Source: Notospermus geniculatus
Lineage: Eukaryota > Nemertea > Pilidiophora > Heteronemertea > Lineidae
Reading direction: 5' to 3'
Length of the DNA stretch: 64,000 bases
Assembly (NCBI GenBank): GCA_002633025.1
Contig: NMRB01001754.1
Coordinates: 6,894-70,893 of the forward strand
The notes beneath the pieces were generated by a model. It saw only the letters and a program-made list of their open reading frames with translations, made no database searches and was not told the DNA's origin. How positions within the stretch are numbered: the first letter of the stretch is position 1; each line of letters starts with the position of its first letter. Made by a program: the position numbers and the translations under genes. Of this stretch, positions 1 to 9,526 are shown one piece after another.

Positions 1-214
1 AATACACCGATTTCACAACTCAAATACACAGCGCCCCTAGCGGTATTATGACTGGCCATTTCCGGTTGAATCTCGCCTCCAGGTAAAATTCCTTGGTGGT
101 GAGGCTAAAAACCTAGGAATTTTACCTGGAGGCGAGGTTCAACCGGAAATGGCTAGTCATAGGCCTACTACCGCTAGGGCGCTGTGTATTTTTGAGTTGT
201 GAAATCGGTGTATA
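1..214. mobile_element. Fold-back (MITE-like) element, possibly cut by the window edge
   Basis: The first about 95 bases and bases about 118-214 are inverted copies of each other with few differences, so the segment folds into one long hairpin with a short loop near 96-117. The outer end starts with AATACACCGATTTCACAACT and ends with its complement. There is no coding potential beyond chance ORFs. The left boundary may lie outside the window, so target-site duplication cannot be judged. The class of the parent transposon is unknown. Confidence 0.7.
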
Positions 215-729
215 AAAGAGGACAGCGCGTCTGACTAGGCCTAATGTAAAAGCTGGACCCCCAATGTAAAAAACCTGCATGCAGTGAATTTTTGAATTGA
301 AGCACTGACTGACGACATGACCATAATGATGACTGGCTTCATTGACACACACACACTACCACATGACTACCTACACACTACAGTCACATCACACTATTCA
401 CAGCACAGCCTACCTGCACCGAACTACGACTTGAATGTGCTGATTCTTTTCTTTTTCACCCTTTTTCGGGGCCATTTTTGCTTTTGTGTACTACACTTAG
501 ATGATTTTTCACGATGTGATTGAAGTCAAAACGATGCAATGCACAAAAATTGGAAGAAAAAGACGGGAGCGATCACTCCTTGGTCTCGTCAAAACGAGTG
601 AAATGCTTTCAAATTCGGTGCGAATCTCCATGTCCAATCAAATTCATCGTTACAACGACTTCGGCTTCAAGTTCCATTCTGATTGGCTAAAGGTTTGATC
701 CGAGAGGTTGCGCCACCAGCAAAAGCAAG
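215..729 (+). other. Upstream region of the SMYD5-like gene
   Basis: About 500 bases between the fold-back element and the proposed SMYD5 start codon. I see no gene. The short ORFs here have no recognisable similarity. The 5' UTR and promoter of the downstream gene presumably lie here, but no clear TATA box or initiator can be asserted. Confidence 0.4.
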
Positions 730-3700
730 ATGGCAGCTTCCATGAATGACACGCGAAATGTGAAGATTTTACAAATTCCTCAAAAAGTGAGCTTTAATCT
801 GTCGAAAATTTAAATCTTTTGAAGTTACTGCAATGCTAGTCAATAAAGGGCTCTTCGTTTTTCTATTTCAATGTAATTCAAGGTCTTGTTGGCGTAATAA
901 ATCGCAATCTTTTCTCCTCCCTATGTAGCATGTACATGCCATGTACATCATGTACAGTGTAAGGAGTGTCACACCAGAACTTCAGAAGGGCACTCACTGA
1001 CTATAGTTTAGCGATCTTGGCGTGTTTTGTGCCAGAGAGGTGGTGGATACTGATACCTAGAGATTGTTTGCAACAAAATGGGCTACAAAATGAAATGAGT
1101 GACTGCATCGTTGCCAGCAGCAGTGGCACCCACACTCCACACATTCGTCGTCACCATGGTGACCATGGTCACACCCACATGATGCTGTCAGAGTGTGAGT
1201 TTCGTCACATGTCAGTTAGTTGTCATGATGGCTTCTAACTCGGAAGCCATCACGACATTTGAGGTGACAGGATGTGGTGGGTGTGCTGCTAAGTAGTCCC
1301 AAGAAAGTTTCTCCATGCTGGTGGCTAATCTAACCTTTAGCCTAATTGTGCTGCAAGGGCCTACATACAGTGATTTTGGAAGTCACATCTGTTTTGTTGG
1401 GGACTAGGAATGTTGACTGGGGGAAGGGGAGGCCTATCCTTTCTCTGTATGGTATTTTAATGTGACCTTTGTCTGCCCCTGTCTAAGACATTCCTGTTAT
1501 GGTGTTTTTCAGGGAAAAGGACTTTTTGCAGATAAAGACGTTAAAGAAGGGGACACGATTTTCACTGAAATGCCCCTTGTTTGTGCACAGTTTCTCTGGA
1601 ATGCATTCTACCAGTACACAGCATGTGATTACTGTATGAGATCACTGGAGACTGCAGAGGCAATGTACAGACGTTTGGCATCCTTGCCTTCAGCATCTCT
1701 TCCTCATCCAGAATGTTGCGAAAGAAAACGCCACGAGAATGAGCATGTTACATGCCCTCACCAGTCAACACAAATGAATCAGACTTGAACGATCTTATCT
1801 CTTGGTTAATGAGGCATTCCAATTTCAAGACAGAATATCTCTCAAGTAATGCATGTACAATTCCATAATTATTTTGGCTTTTTTTCTGCAGGTTCCATAC
1901 TGTAGTACTCATTGCAAGGATGCAGCATGGAATGAGTACCACCAGATGCTGTGCATGGCATCCTCAAGAGACGACCCTGACCATCCACTGAACAAACTCC
2001 AAGATGCCTGGAGGTAAGACTGAGCCTTGGCAGAGCAATACTATTCAAAATTAGTGTAATGAATTCCCAAGTACAGTCAGGTGTAAAATCTTAAAACATG
2101 TTGCTTATATTATGTGGCTGTAACACTTTGTCTTTTAGAAACATGCATTTTCCACCAGAGACAGCCAGCATCATGATACTGGTTAGAATGATAGCAAAAG
2201 TGAAACAGGTAATTCAATATTAATAAGTTTATCAAATGAACTGAAAACATGCTTAGCTGCTGTCTTTTGGATAATGGCACATGAGACCCAGACATCAGGG
2301 GCCGGTTTCACAAAGAATCTTAAGTCAGTAGGCTTAAGTCACTATTTTTGGCTAAGCCAAGACACTGACTTAGGCCCATTTCAACATTTGTGACACAGCC
2401 GCCATGTTCCGACTCGGATCACAGTGCTGCCACCTGAGAAACTCGGCTAATGCGCTGCCGATTCTCCACGGTGAGACAGAATATCTCTCAAGTAATGCAT
2501 GTACAATTCCATAATTATTTTGGCTTTTTTTCTGCAGGTTCCATACTGTAGTACTCATTGCAAGGATGCAGCATGGAATGAGTATCACCAGATGCTGTGC
2601 ATGGCATCCTCAAGAGACGACCCTGACCATCCACTGAACAAACTCCAAGATGCCTGGAGGTAAGACTGAGCCTTGGCAGAGCAATACTATTCAAAATTAG
2701 TGTAATGAATTCCCAAGTACAGTCAGGGTGTAAAATCTTAAAACATGTTGCTTATATTATGTGGCTGTAACACTTTGTCTTTTAGAGTCTTTTCTAGAGT
2801 TTCAGATTGTAAAGTTCCACTTGAAAAAGACCCCGGTTGGGGTCGAAAATTCGTGAATTCTGGAGATTGACTTCTTGTTTATTATTATTTGTCTTTTAGA
2901 AACATGCATTTTCCACCAGAGACAGCCAGCATCATGATACTGGTTAGAATGATAGCAAAAGTGAAACAGGTAATTCAATATTAATAAGTTTATCAAATGA
3001 ACTGAAAACATGCTTAGCTGACTGTCTTTTGGATAATGGCACATGAGACCCAGACATCAGAATAGTTCATCAGTTAGTACAAACTGCCTAAGTCATGTAC
3101 CGGTAATTGTAAATTTAGTGTCTTCCATGTTCTCCCAAAAATAGACGTATTCTCTAAGGCTTTTTAATAGCTCTCAATATCTCTCGATTGCAACTTCCAT
3201 TTTTCACTTCAGGCCAGCAACAAAGAAGCCATACTTGCAGCATTCTCCGAGTTCTGCCACAGGACAGTAAATGAGGAGGAGGCTATTGCCCACAAGTTAC
3301 TAGGTGCACAATTCCAGGTACCGGTATATCTTCCGGTGTCCTATCACTATCAGTCCATTCATTATCCACTGTAAAAAACAACTTGTTCTGACCTTGTTGT
3401 ACCGCGGTTAATCCGTCTGATTTTCGTTTTTCAGGAGCAGATCGAAATCTTACGGAAGTTCTTTTCTGAATGTCTGTATGATGAAGAACTGAGTCAGGTA
3501 GTTAGGAGTTCTTTCCTCATTGCCTCAAACAGATGGTAAGGTCACCATCATGTACTGTTGAATGCTGCAAGAGTTGAACTAGGCCCCTTGTACACAAGAA
3601 ATATTATAAACTGTGCAATTGTTTCTCCACAGTTTGATTCTAACCTCACTTGACTGAATGTTTTACTTCAGTGGTTCACACCTGCAGGATTCCGATCTTT

Positions 3701-5063
3701 ATTTGCCCTACTCGGGACCAATGGCCAAGGTATTGGAACTAGCTCGTTGAGTATATGGGTGAAGCAATGCGATGCATTACAACTGCCAGAAACAGAGAGG
3801 AAAGATTTGGACAAGTTCATTGACAAAATGTATGAGGACATGGACAAAGGTGAAGCGCATTTTATGTTCTGAGAAATTCTGAATAATTCCCACCTAGTGT
3901 GATGGAAGGCACTCACAGTATCTTCACGTTTATGTATTTCAGTGTCCGGGTCATTCCTGGATTGTGAAGGATCTGGTCTTTACACACTACAAAGTGCTAG
4001 TAAGTATATATATGTTTGCGTTCACAGAGTTTCTAAATGATATACATGTAGCAGAATTTTCTCCTGTATGTACATTTTACTGGTACATCTTACAGGTAAC
4101 CACAGCTGTGTGCCAAATGCAGAGGTCACATTTCCCTACAATAATCACACACTGGCATTAGTGGCAACAGAAGATATCAAGGCAGGAGAGGAAATCTGTA
4201 TATGCTACTTGGATGAATGCCAACGTGACAGGAGCCGTCACTCTCGGCAGAAGATCTTGAGGTAATTCTTGTGGGCCCATAAACTTGTTATGGGATGGCT
4301 GATATTTTGCAGCTTTCTCATTATATGTACACTCCTTTCGCAGTGTCTTCTCACTCGTACCTATCGTTCATAGACACTGCTTACAATGGCCCGATCCCCG
4401 CCGATTTACCGCATGGTGGCAGCACTAGTCAGCGGCCAAATAGCGCGGGAAACAGCGCCGGCGTTGCTCCCAGCTTCGGCCTGTTCAACAAGATCAATCA
4501 CTACAAACAGAATAATCTCGTATAGAGCGCCGTTATCCACTTCTTTAGCGATGTTTCAAAACAAAAAAGGCACGAGCTAAACACTGAAAAGTGCAAAGTG
4601 ACACTGCATACTGGACACGGCGGGGGGCAGCCATTGCCGTTGTTGTAGACTAGTCGTGCTACGTCATAATGCAACTGTCCCATATAAAATGCTTTCCGAC
4701 GAGTGACCAGTCTGCCGTGGTTGTCAAGGACGCTGACAGTGAACCAATCAGAAAATGTTTCATGTATTTCGTTAGTTACGCAAACACCCTCTAGTGGTAA
4801 ATCGGCGGGGATCGGGCCATTGTAAACAGTGTCTATGAACGATAGGTATGAGTGAGAAGACACTGCGAAAGGAGTGTAATTATATGTAGAAACCATGCAT
4901 TGTAAATACATGAAGCTATAAAACTTGTATTGTTTGCAGAGAGAACTACCTATTCATGTGTTCATGTCGGAAGTGCGAAGATCAGAAAGATGACCCGGAC
5001 GTGTCGTCTGCTGAGGATGATTCAGACGAGGAAGGTTCAGATGATATGGAAATAGATTCATGA
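730..5063 (+). CDS. SMYD5: SMYD5-like SET and MYND domain protein lysine methyltransferase, multi-exon, with duplicated exons and a damaged junction
   Basis: SMYD5-family enzymes methylate lysines of histones and other proteins. Exons read: 730-786 (start MAASM, as in vertebrate SMYD5, phase 0), 1513-about 1763, 1892-2013, 2139-2208, 3213-3317, 3435-3497, 3672-3849, 3943-3999, 4096-4261 and 4940-5063. Visible marks are [14 protein letters not shown] (SET-I start), CDYC and YCSTHC MYND cysteines, [20 protein letters not shown], the SET core [19 protein letters not shown], the post-SET CSCRKC and an acidic tail. The pair 1892-2013 plus 2139-2208 is repeated at 2538-2659 plus 2900-2969. The 3' end of exon 2 lacks an in-frame GT donor: TGC CCT CAC is followed by CAGTCA where the family has CPHCQ, so the join to exon 3 is out of frame as assembled. 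From exon 3 to the stop the phases all agree (295 codons with one exon pair). Identity is firm. Whether the gene is intact is not. Confidence 0.88.
1828..2298 (+). repeat. Tandem duplication, copy 1 (SMYD5 exons 3 and 4 with introns)
   Basis: This 471-base segment carries the 122-nt MYND exon (1892-2013) and the 70-nt exon (2139-2208) with surrounding intron. It recurs almost base for base at 2474-3060. The two exons together make 192 nt, exactly 64 codons, starting and ending in phase 0. The left junction is AGACAGAATATC and the right is CCCAGACATCAG. Confidence 0.95.
2474..3060 (+). repeat. Tandem duplication, copy 2 (SMYD5 exons 3 and 4), with an insertion
   Basis: Second copy of the 471-base unit. 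The first exon (2538-2659) differs from copy 1 by one synonymous change (TAC to TAT in EYHQ). The second exon is 2900-2969. Copy 2 is 116 bases longer: 114 come from an insertion plus target duplication just before the second exon, and the other two are single-base indels in introns. The spacer between the copies (2299-2473) has a start codon in good context near 2402 followed by a GTGAGA donor-like site near 2471, but that reading has no family similarity. Confidence 0.95.
2787..2887 (+). mobile_element. Short retroposon-like insertion with a 13-bp target-site duplication
   Basis: A segment of about 101 bases is present in copy 2 and absent from copy 1. It is flanked on both sides by TTTGTCTTTTAGA (2774-2786 and 2888-2900). 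It contains the hairpin ACCCCGGTTGGGGT followed by CGAAAATTCG, the same motif as the inverted pair at 28970-29224. A 13-bp target duplication fits target-primed insertion of a LINE/SINE-type sequence. The family name is not known to me. Confidence 0.85.
4322..4888. mobile_element. Fold-back element with about 88-bp inverted arms in the last SMYD5 intron
   Basis: The left arm (about 4323-4410) and right arm (about 4797-4886) are inverted copies. Both contain CACTCCTTTCGCAGTGTCTT and the GATCCCCGCCGATTTACC end. The central 390 bases have no recognisable transposase. It lies wholly in the intron between exons ending at 4261 and starting at 4940. It looks like a non-autonomous DNA transposon; no parent is identifiable here. 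Confidence 0.8.
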
Positions 5064-5830
5064 GACGTGGAGTGTCCTATCATCGCCGATAATGCAAGGC
5101 CGAGTTGCTTGGTTGGAAAACAACTAACCAGTGATGCTATGTTCATTGGAGTCAGGTTTAATGTCCAATTTCATTGTTTTCGATTCTTTGCTGTTCAGTT
5201 TCGATTCTTTCACTTGGTGAAAGTGGCATTGAAAACAACACTTTTAACATCATGTTGTTGTGTTTTTCATTTCCGTCTGGTTCTTTTATAAGAAACTGTG
5301 GACTGCATACCGATACGTGTGGTTACAAACTGTGAACACCTGGTTGTTGTTTTCAATACCTCCTGGTGATTTTACAAGAAACTGTCGACGATCCCATTGT
5401 TACAATGGTTGTTGTGTTTTTCAATCCCTTCTGTTCTTTCTTACATACTGTGGGCTGCATACTTGCATGTATTGGTAATGAAATCCTCTTTTTGGCAGGA
5501 ATTGGTGTCCGTTTGTTGTCTTTCAGTATTTTACTGTAGTGTTGAAATGAAATCTAGTCTTTGGTTCATATTGAAGTCTGCGAGTGATGTTTTGGGTGTG
5601 TTACATACAAACCTCATTGGCAGCAGCCATGTCTGTGTATGACTTTGAAAAATGGAAACAAGGTGAACATGTACTTTGTGGAATGTGCCATCAAAATTTG
5701 TTATGGGTTGATTTTGTATTTTAAATGTCTGATGGTGCAACATTGGGTCGTTTTGTGTAGTGTGCTGGACATGTACATGTAGTTGAATTATCCATTTACA
5801 TTAAATAAAGTGCTATGATTATGAAACAGG
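5064..5830 (+). other. 3' UTR of the SMYD5-like gene
   Basis: T-rich non-coding stretch after the stop codon. It contains three diverged copies of a module GTTGTTGTGTTTTTCA...AAACTGTGGACTGCATAC (about 5250-5470). It ends at a canonical AATAAA at 5804-5809. Confidence 0.6.
5804..5809 (+). terminator. Polyadenylation signal AATAAA of the SMYD5-like gene
   Basis: Canonical hexamer in TTAAATAAAGTGC, about 740 bases past the SMYD5 stop and facing the convergent POMK gene. Confidence 0.6.
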
Positions 5831-6093
5831 AGAGATATTCATATGTTGTTTGGAGTTGAACCTGTTCTAATTATTCCTGGGCCCTACTAGAGCAGAGTCC
5901 TCGGTTGGGATGCAATGGAGTGTACAGCATCTCCACTCACATTTCATAATATGCACCACCACGGGGCAGTTGGTTTGGCATCAAAATTTCTGAAGGTGAA
6001 TGATTGAATGACATGAAGCATTCCCGTGTATGACTCACTTCATCACTAGCTAAGTCTGAATGAAAAGAAAAAATCAATTGTTTTACTTCTAAG

Positions 6094-6099
6094 TTTATT
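6094..6099 (-). terminator. Polyadenylation signal of POMK (minus strand)
   Basis: TTTATT on the plus strand (AATAAA on the minus strand), about 245 bases beyond the POMK stop. The two convergent transcripts would end within about 280 bases of each other. Confidence 0.5.
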
Positions 6100-6344
6100 C
6101 AAAAGGATAAATTAATAGAAAACAAGGTAAAAGTAAAATTGCAATGGCATTTGAAAAATGAAAAATTCACCACAAAAGACACAAAAAGTTGAGAGAGAGG
6201 GAGAGGCAATGTTGATCATCACAGCAAATGGTTTGTCCTGACCTACAAGATTTCTGGATTTTGCCCACATGCACTTGTTTTAAATATGCAGGAACTCAAA
6301 CAAATAAATGCAGATGTTGCAAAGGACATGATAGCAAAACTTTG

Positions 6345-7596
6345 TTACAACTCTTTGTAACTGTGTAAACTTATGTATTTTCTCACACGAATATATTCAT
6401 CCTGCAAATTTTGGGCTGTGGGTCGCTCTTTTGGATCAGAGTTCTTACATTTGGTGTGTATTTTGTGAAGATGAAATTTCAAAGTATCAGTCCCACGATT
6501 ATCACCGATAAAAAACAAACAAACATCTGGAACTTTCCAAATGTCAATTTTTTCATCATAAGCTGGCATATCATTGTCATTAAACTCATTCTTGGTGTGA
6601 GGCCAGAGTTGTTCAGGGGCTACAAAATCACCAAATAACTGTCGATGGCCACATTTTATCCCTTCCTCAGTGACTTTTGGTAGAGCATCAAGATCATTTA
6701 TGATCAAGCGCATATCGGAAGTTATCAGGTATTGTTCAAGAACTTTCTCCAAGTCATTTGAATCGCACATCACTCGTTTCCCAATTGGGCTATCATGGAG
6801 GTATGTTAAAATTGTTGCATAATCCAAACATAACTGAAACCTTGTTGTCAGGTTGTTGATCAGATGGTGTTGTTTCAACTTCAATGTTTTCTCAATGTTT
6901 GCAGCTGATTTGAAACGATGGTATTCTGTGATGAACGTGTTGTTGCAGTAACCAATTAACTGTGTAACCTGTGGATGATGCTGGAAAGCCTTTAGCATTT
7001 CCAGACCGTGGTCAAAGTCGGCCTTGTATTCATCTGTTGCTAGCTTGTTCACAGCAACCTTGTGGGTAAGCCAATGACCGAGGTGAACCTGCAATTGAAT
7101 GAACAAAAACATTATGAACAATTCTGTTAAGATGAGATATTCGCATTACTCCATTCTGTTTTCCATGTTGTCGGCCATGTGTTGTAAGGAATTTTATCCA
7201 AAATTGTTGATTCCAAGTCACTCAAAGCCAAATGATGTTCAGATCTGTTCACAGTAGGCCTACCTGTTTCACTGCTCCACTGCCAATTTTACTCTGAATT
7301 TGGACATCATTTTCAATATCATCACAAGTCAGGAGTGGATGACATTCATCCATTCCTGGCAGGAAGAAAGACCCATTTTCACACTGCTTGTAGCAGAGGA
7401 GTTTATCTTTGAAGTAGTCATGACGGCATTCCATCTCAGGTTCATAGCCTGGAGGATAGAAGCCATACAGTGTGACAACACCTGCAAATACTACAGGCAG
7501 TATGACGTGTAGGGAATCAAAGAGATAAGTTCTCCAGATAAAGCCTTCATTGGCTTCATCGTCTTCCAGGTATGACTTTCGTTGTCGTCTTTCCAT
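6345..7596 (-). CDS. POMK: Protein O-mannose kinase
   Basis: POMK (SGK196) is an ER-membrane kinase that phosphorylates O-mannose on alpha-dystroglycan during core M3 glycan synthesis. Two coding exons: 7264-7596 (111 codons) and 6345-7088 (247 codons plus stop), with a GT-AG intron between them in phase 0. They predict 358 aa, close to about 350 in vertebrates. Residues about 26-48 form a hydrophobic signal anchor (LPVVFAGVVTLYGFY), followed by a cysteine-bearing lumenal segment. Kinase signs are GSGAVKQVHLGHW (loop region), VAVNKL, MCDSNDL (catalytic loop), NDLDALP (metal site, the POMK variant of DFG), GDFVAPEQLWP, DEKIDIWKVPD and PKERPTAQ. A 5' UTR exon precedes it at 7597-7631. It runs opposite to, and converges with, the SMYD5-like gene. 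Confidence 0.95.
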
Positions 7597-8155
7597 GCTT
7601 CGATCTTCTCTCTGCGTGTCAGTCCGGCATCCTGGAATAGAGAACAGAAGCCCAGATTAGATAAAAATTCATCATCATCATCATCATAATGTGTACACCC
7701 TTGATCACTACCCGTCTACCGGGAGCACGACGAAAACTGTTAGGCCTACTCTCGTCCTGCTAGGGTACCCCGAAAACTGGTTGGTAGTGGTATCATTGTA
7801 TGGATATGGTAGGCCTATTTACTGCACTAGGCCTACTTACCTACTACCACTAGGCCTACTACATTTAGACTTGGCCTAGGCTTATCTCATAATCTAACGT
7901 TACTGAACAGAGTTAAATTTGTCTACTAGGCCTACTCATACTAGGCCTACCGTATTTTACAACTTTTGAGTTTTGTAGGGCCTAACTTCAAAATAAGGCC
8001 CTTCGATCTGTACAAGTTTCCGCGTGGTATATATCGTTTTCATGATGCAGGAACACTGTATAGCTAACCTGCCTGATAACAGTAACACTGACCAAATTCA
8101 TTCCTCAAAATCAATGTTCGTCCTCCATTTTGATATCACGTGATACCTATCACAA
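7597..8155 (-). other. POMK 5' UTR exon and upstream region, rich in TAGGCCTA
   Basis: On the minus strand CTATTCCAG precedes 7631, making 7597-7631 a likely 5' UTR exon continuous with the POMK start. Farther upstream are a (CAT)n run at about 7669-7686 and a cluster of TAGGCCTA-type palindromes at about 7740-7950. The promoter probably lies near 8050-8150, but no core element is decisive. Confidence 0.45.
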
Positions 8156-9375
8156 ATTCAAATTCAAATTCAAATTCAAATGAGTTTATTGATTCCTTAT
8201 AAAATAATACATTTCATATTGGAAGAGATACAATAAACATAGTGCTGCTGTGCAAGAGATAAAGGGAACGCAGAGAAAAGCAACAAAGGATCTGTCTTAG
8301 GAAAAGGTGTACCTTTGTTGCTAGCGTGCAAAGATTGGTGGTGCAAATAAACTATGTACATATATACTAGGCCCTATACAATTTTGTTAATCGGTGAGTC
8401 TTTTTTTCACAAAGGATCTCTCGCAGAATGCTGCCACATGGTTCACATCCTCTTTTTCTGAATTCAATAGGAAAAACACTAAATCATCATTTGAGTGATT
8501 AATGTTCTTGAAAACATTTTCATCAATTTTGTCAAATAGGTCTTTCCTTTCTTCTGAAAACTGGCTACATTCTATGAGAAAGTGTTTTTCATCACCTAGA
8601 ATATTTTTGTCACTTGTCTTACAGAATGAACAAAATCTCTCTGCCCTTGGTATAGGAGGTGATACATGTCTACCTTTCTCGATCTCAAGGCAGTGGTTAC
8701 TGACACGGAGTCTTGTCAATGCCGTTCTCGCTGACTGGCTCTTGACATCACTTAAGTAATTTTCGAAACAGAAGTGTTGCTTGATGCGTTTATAAAAGGA
8801 TAATTTGCCGGTGTTTGCATCATTGTCATGGAGTTCTTTTTTCCACTTAGTGGTAAACCTTTGTTTCAAGGTATCTTTTAAACATTTCCTATTTTTGAGT
8901 GATTCTATGTTAATTTCTACCAGACTCCTTATTTTGTCCACCTGTCCCATCCATGAGCATCCATTCTTTTTTCCAATTTCATCAGACACAGCCACCGCAG
9001 CAGATAGGAGCTCGTTTTCAGGTGAATTCCGAAGGTGATGAAGATATGTGAGCATATTAACAATAATGTCAATGCCCAGAGGGAATCTACCAAGTTCGCT
9101 CCTTGCTGCAAAATTACTAGCCCTTTTGTTAATACCCAAAATATTTTTGCAAAAGGAGATGTTCACCATTTCAGAGTTGAACTCCAAGATGAAGTCATCA
9201 ACTGATTTTTTCTTGATTTCCCTTGATCCCCAGACTTCAGAACCATATAGTAGTATAGGTTTTATAAGATGGTCAAAAAGTTTTAGGGAAAGTTTTGGGC
9301 CCACATTATTTCCGACACAAGCCCTCAATTTAAAAAGGGCCTTCTTGGCTTTAAGGACTAAATGACCTGTGACCT
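8156..9375 (-). mobile_element. 5'-truncated non-LTR retrotransposon (LINE) with hexamer tail
   Basis: On the minus strand the segment carries the end of a LINE ORF2 followed by a 3' UTR of about 230 bases. It terminates in a simple repeat (TTTGAA)n, seen on the plus strand as AAATTC repeats at about 8156-8181. Short tandem repeats of the 3' end are usual for CR1/Jockey/I-like LINEs. The 5' side breaks off inside the reverse transcriptase near a stretch of GACCTGTGAT repeats (about 9365-9405). The endonuclease and most of the RT are missing, so this copy is dead. Confidence 0.85.
8387..9370 (-). pseudogene. C-terminal fragment of LINE reverse transcriptase ORF
   Basis: An open frame of about 328 codons. 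It starts in KAKKALFKLRA and runs through KPILLYGSEVWG, the conserved region just after the RT domain of non-LTR elements. It ends with a zinc-knuckle-like FCSFCKTS...HFLIECSQF (CxxC...HxxxxC). No YxDD catalytic motif is present because the upstream part is lost. It is free of stops over 1 kb, so the insertion is fairly young. Confidence 0.85.
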
Positions 9376-9526
9376 GTGATGACCTGTGACACATGACCTG
9401 TGATGCTGTTGGCCAATCAAAACATTCGTTAGGAAAAGCCTGAGGTCATGAGGTGGCAATTTCGAAATCGAAGGAGGCGTGCTGCCCGCATCGGAAGAAA
9501 AACTTTGGCCAAGAAAAACCATCAAT
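9376..9526. promoter_or_regulatory. Upstream region of TTF2
   Basis: Short stretch between the LINE remnant and the TTF2 start. It carries tandem GACCTGTGAT units at its left edge, then unique sequence (AATTTCGAAATCGAAGGAGG). The TTF2 promoter presumably lies here or within the LINE-adjacent sequence. No TATA box is evident. Confidence 0.3.
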
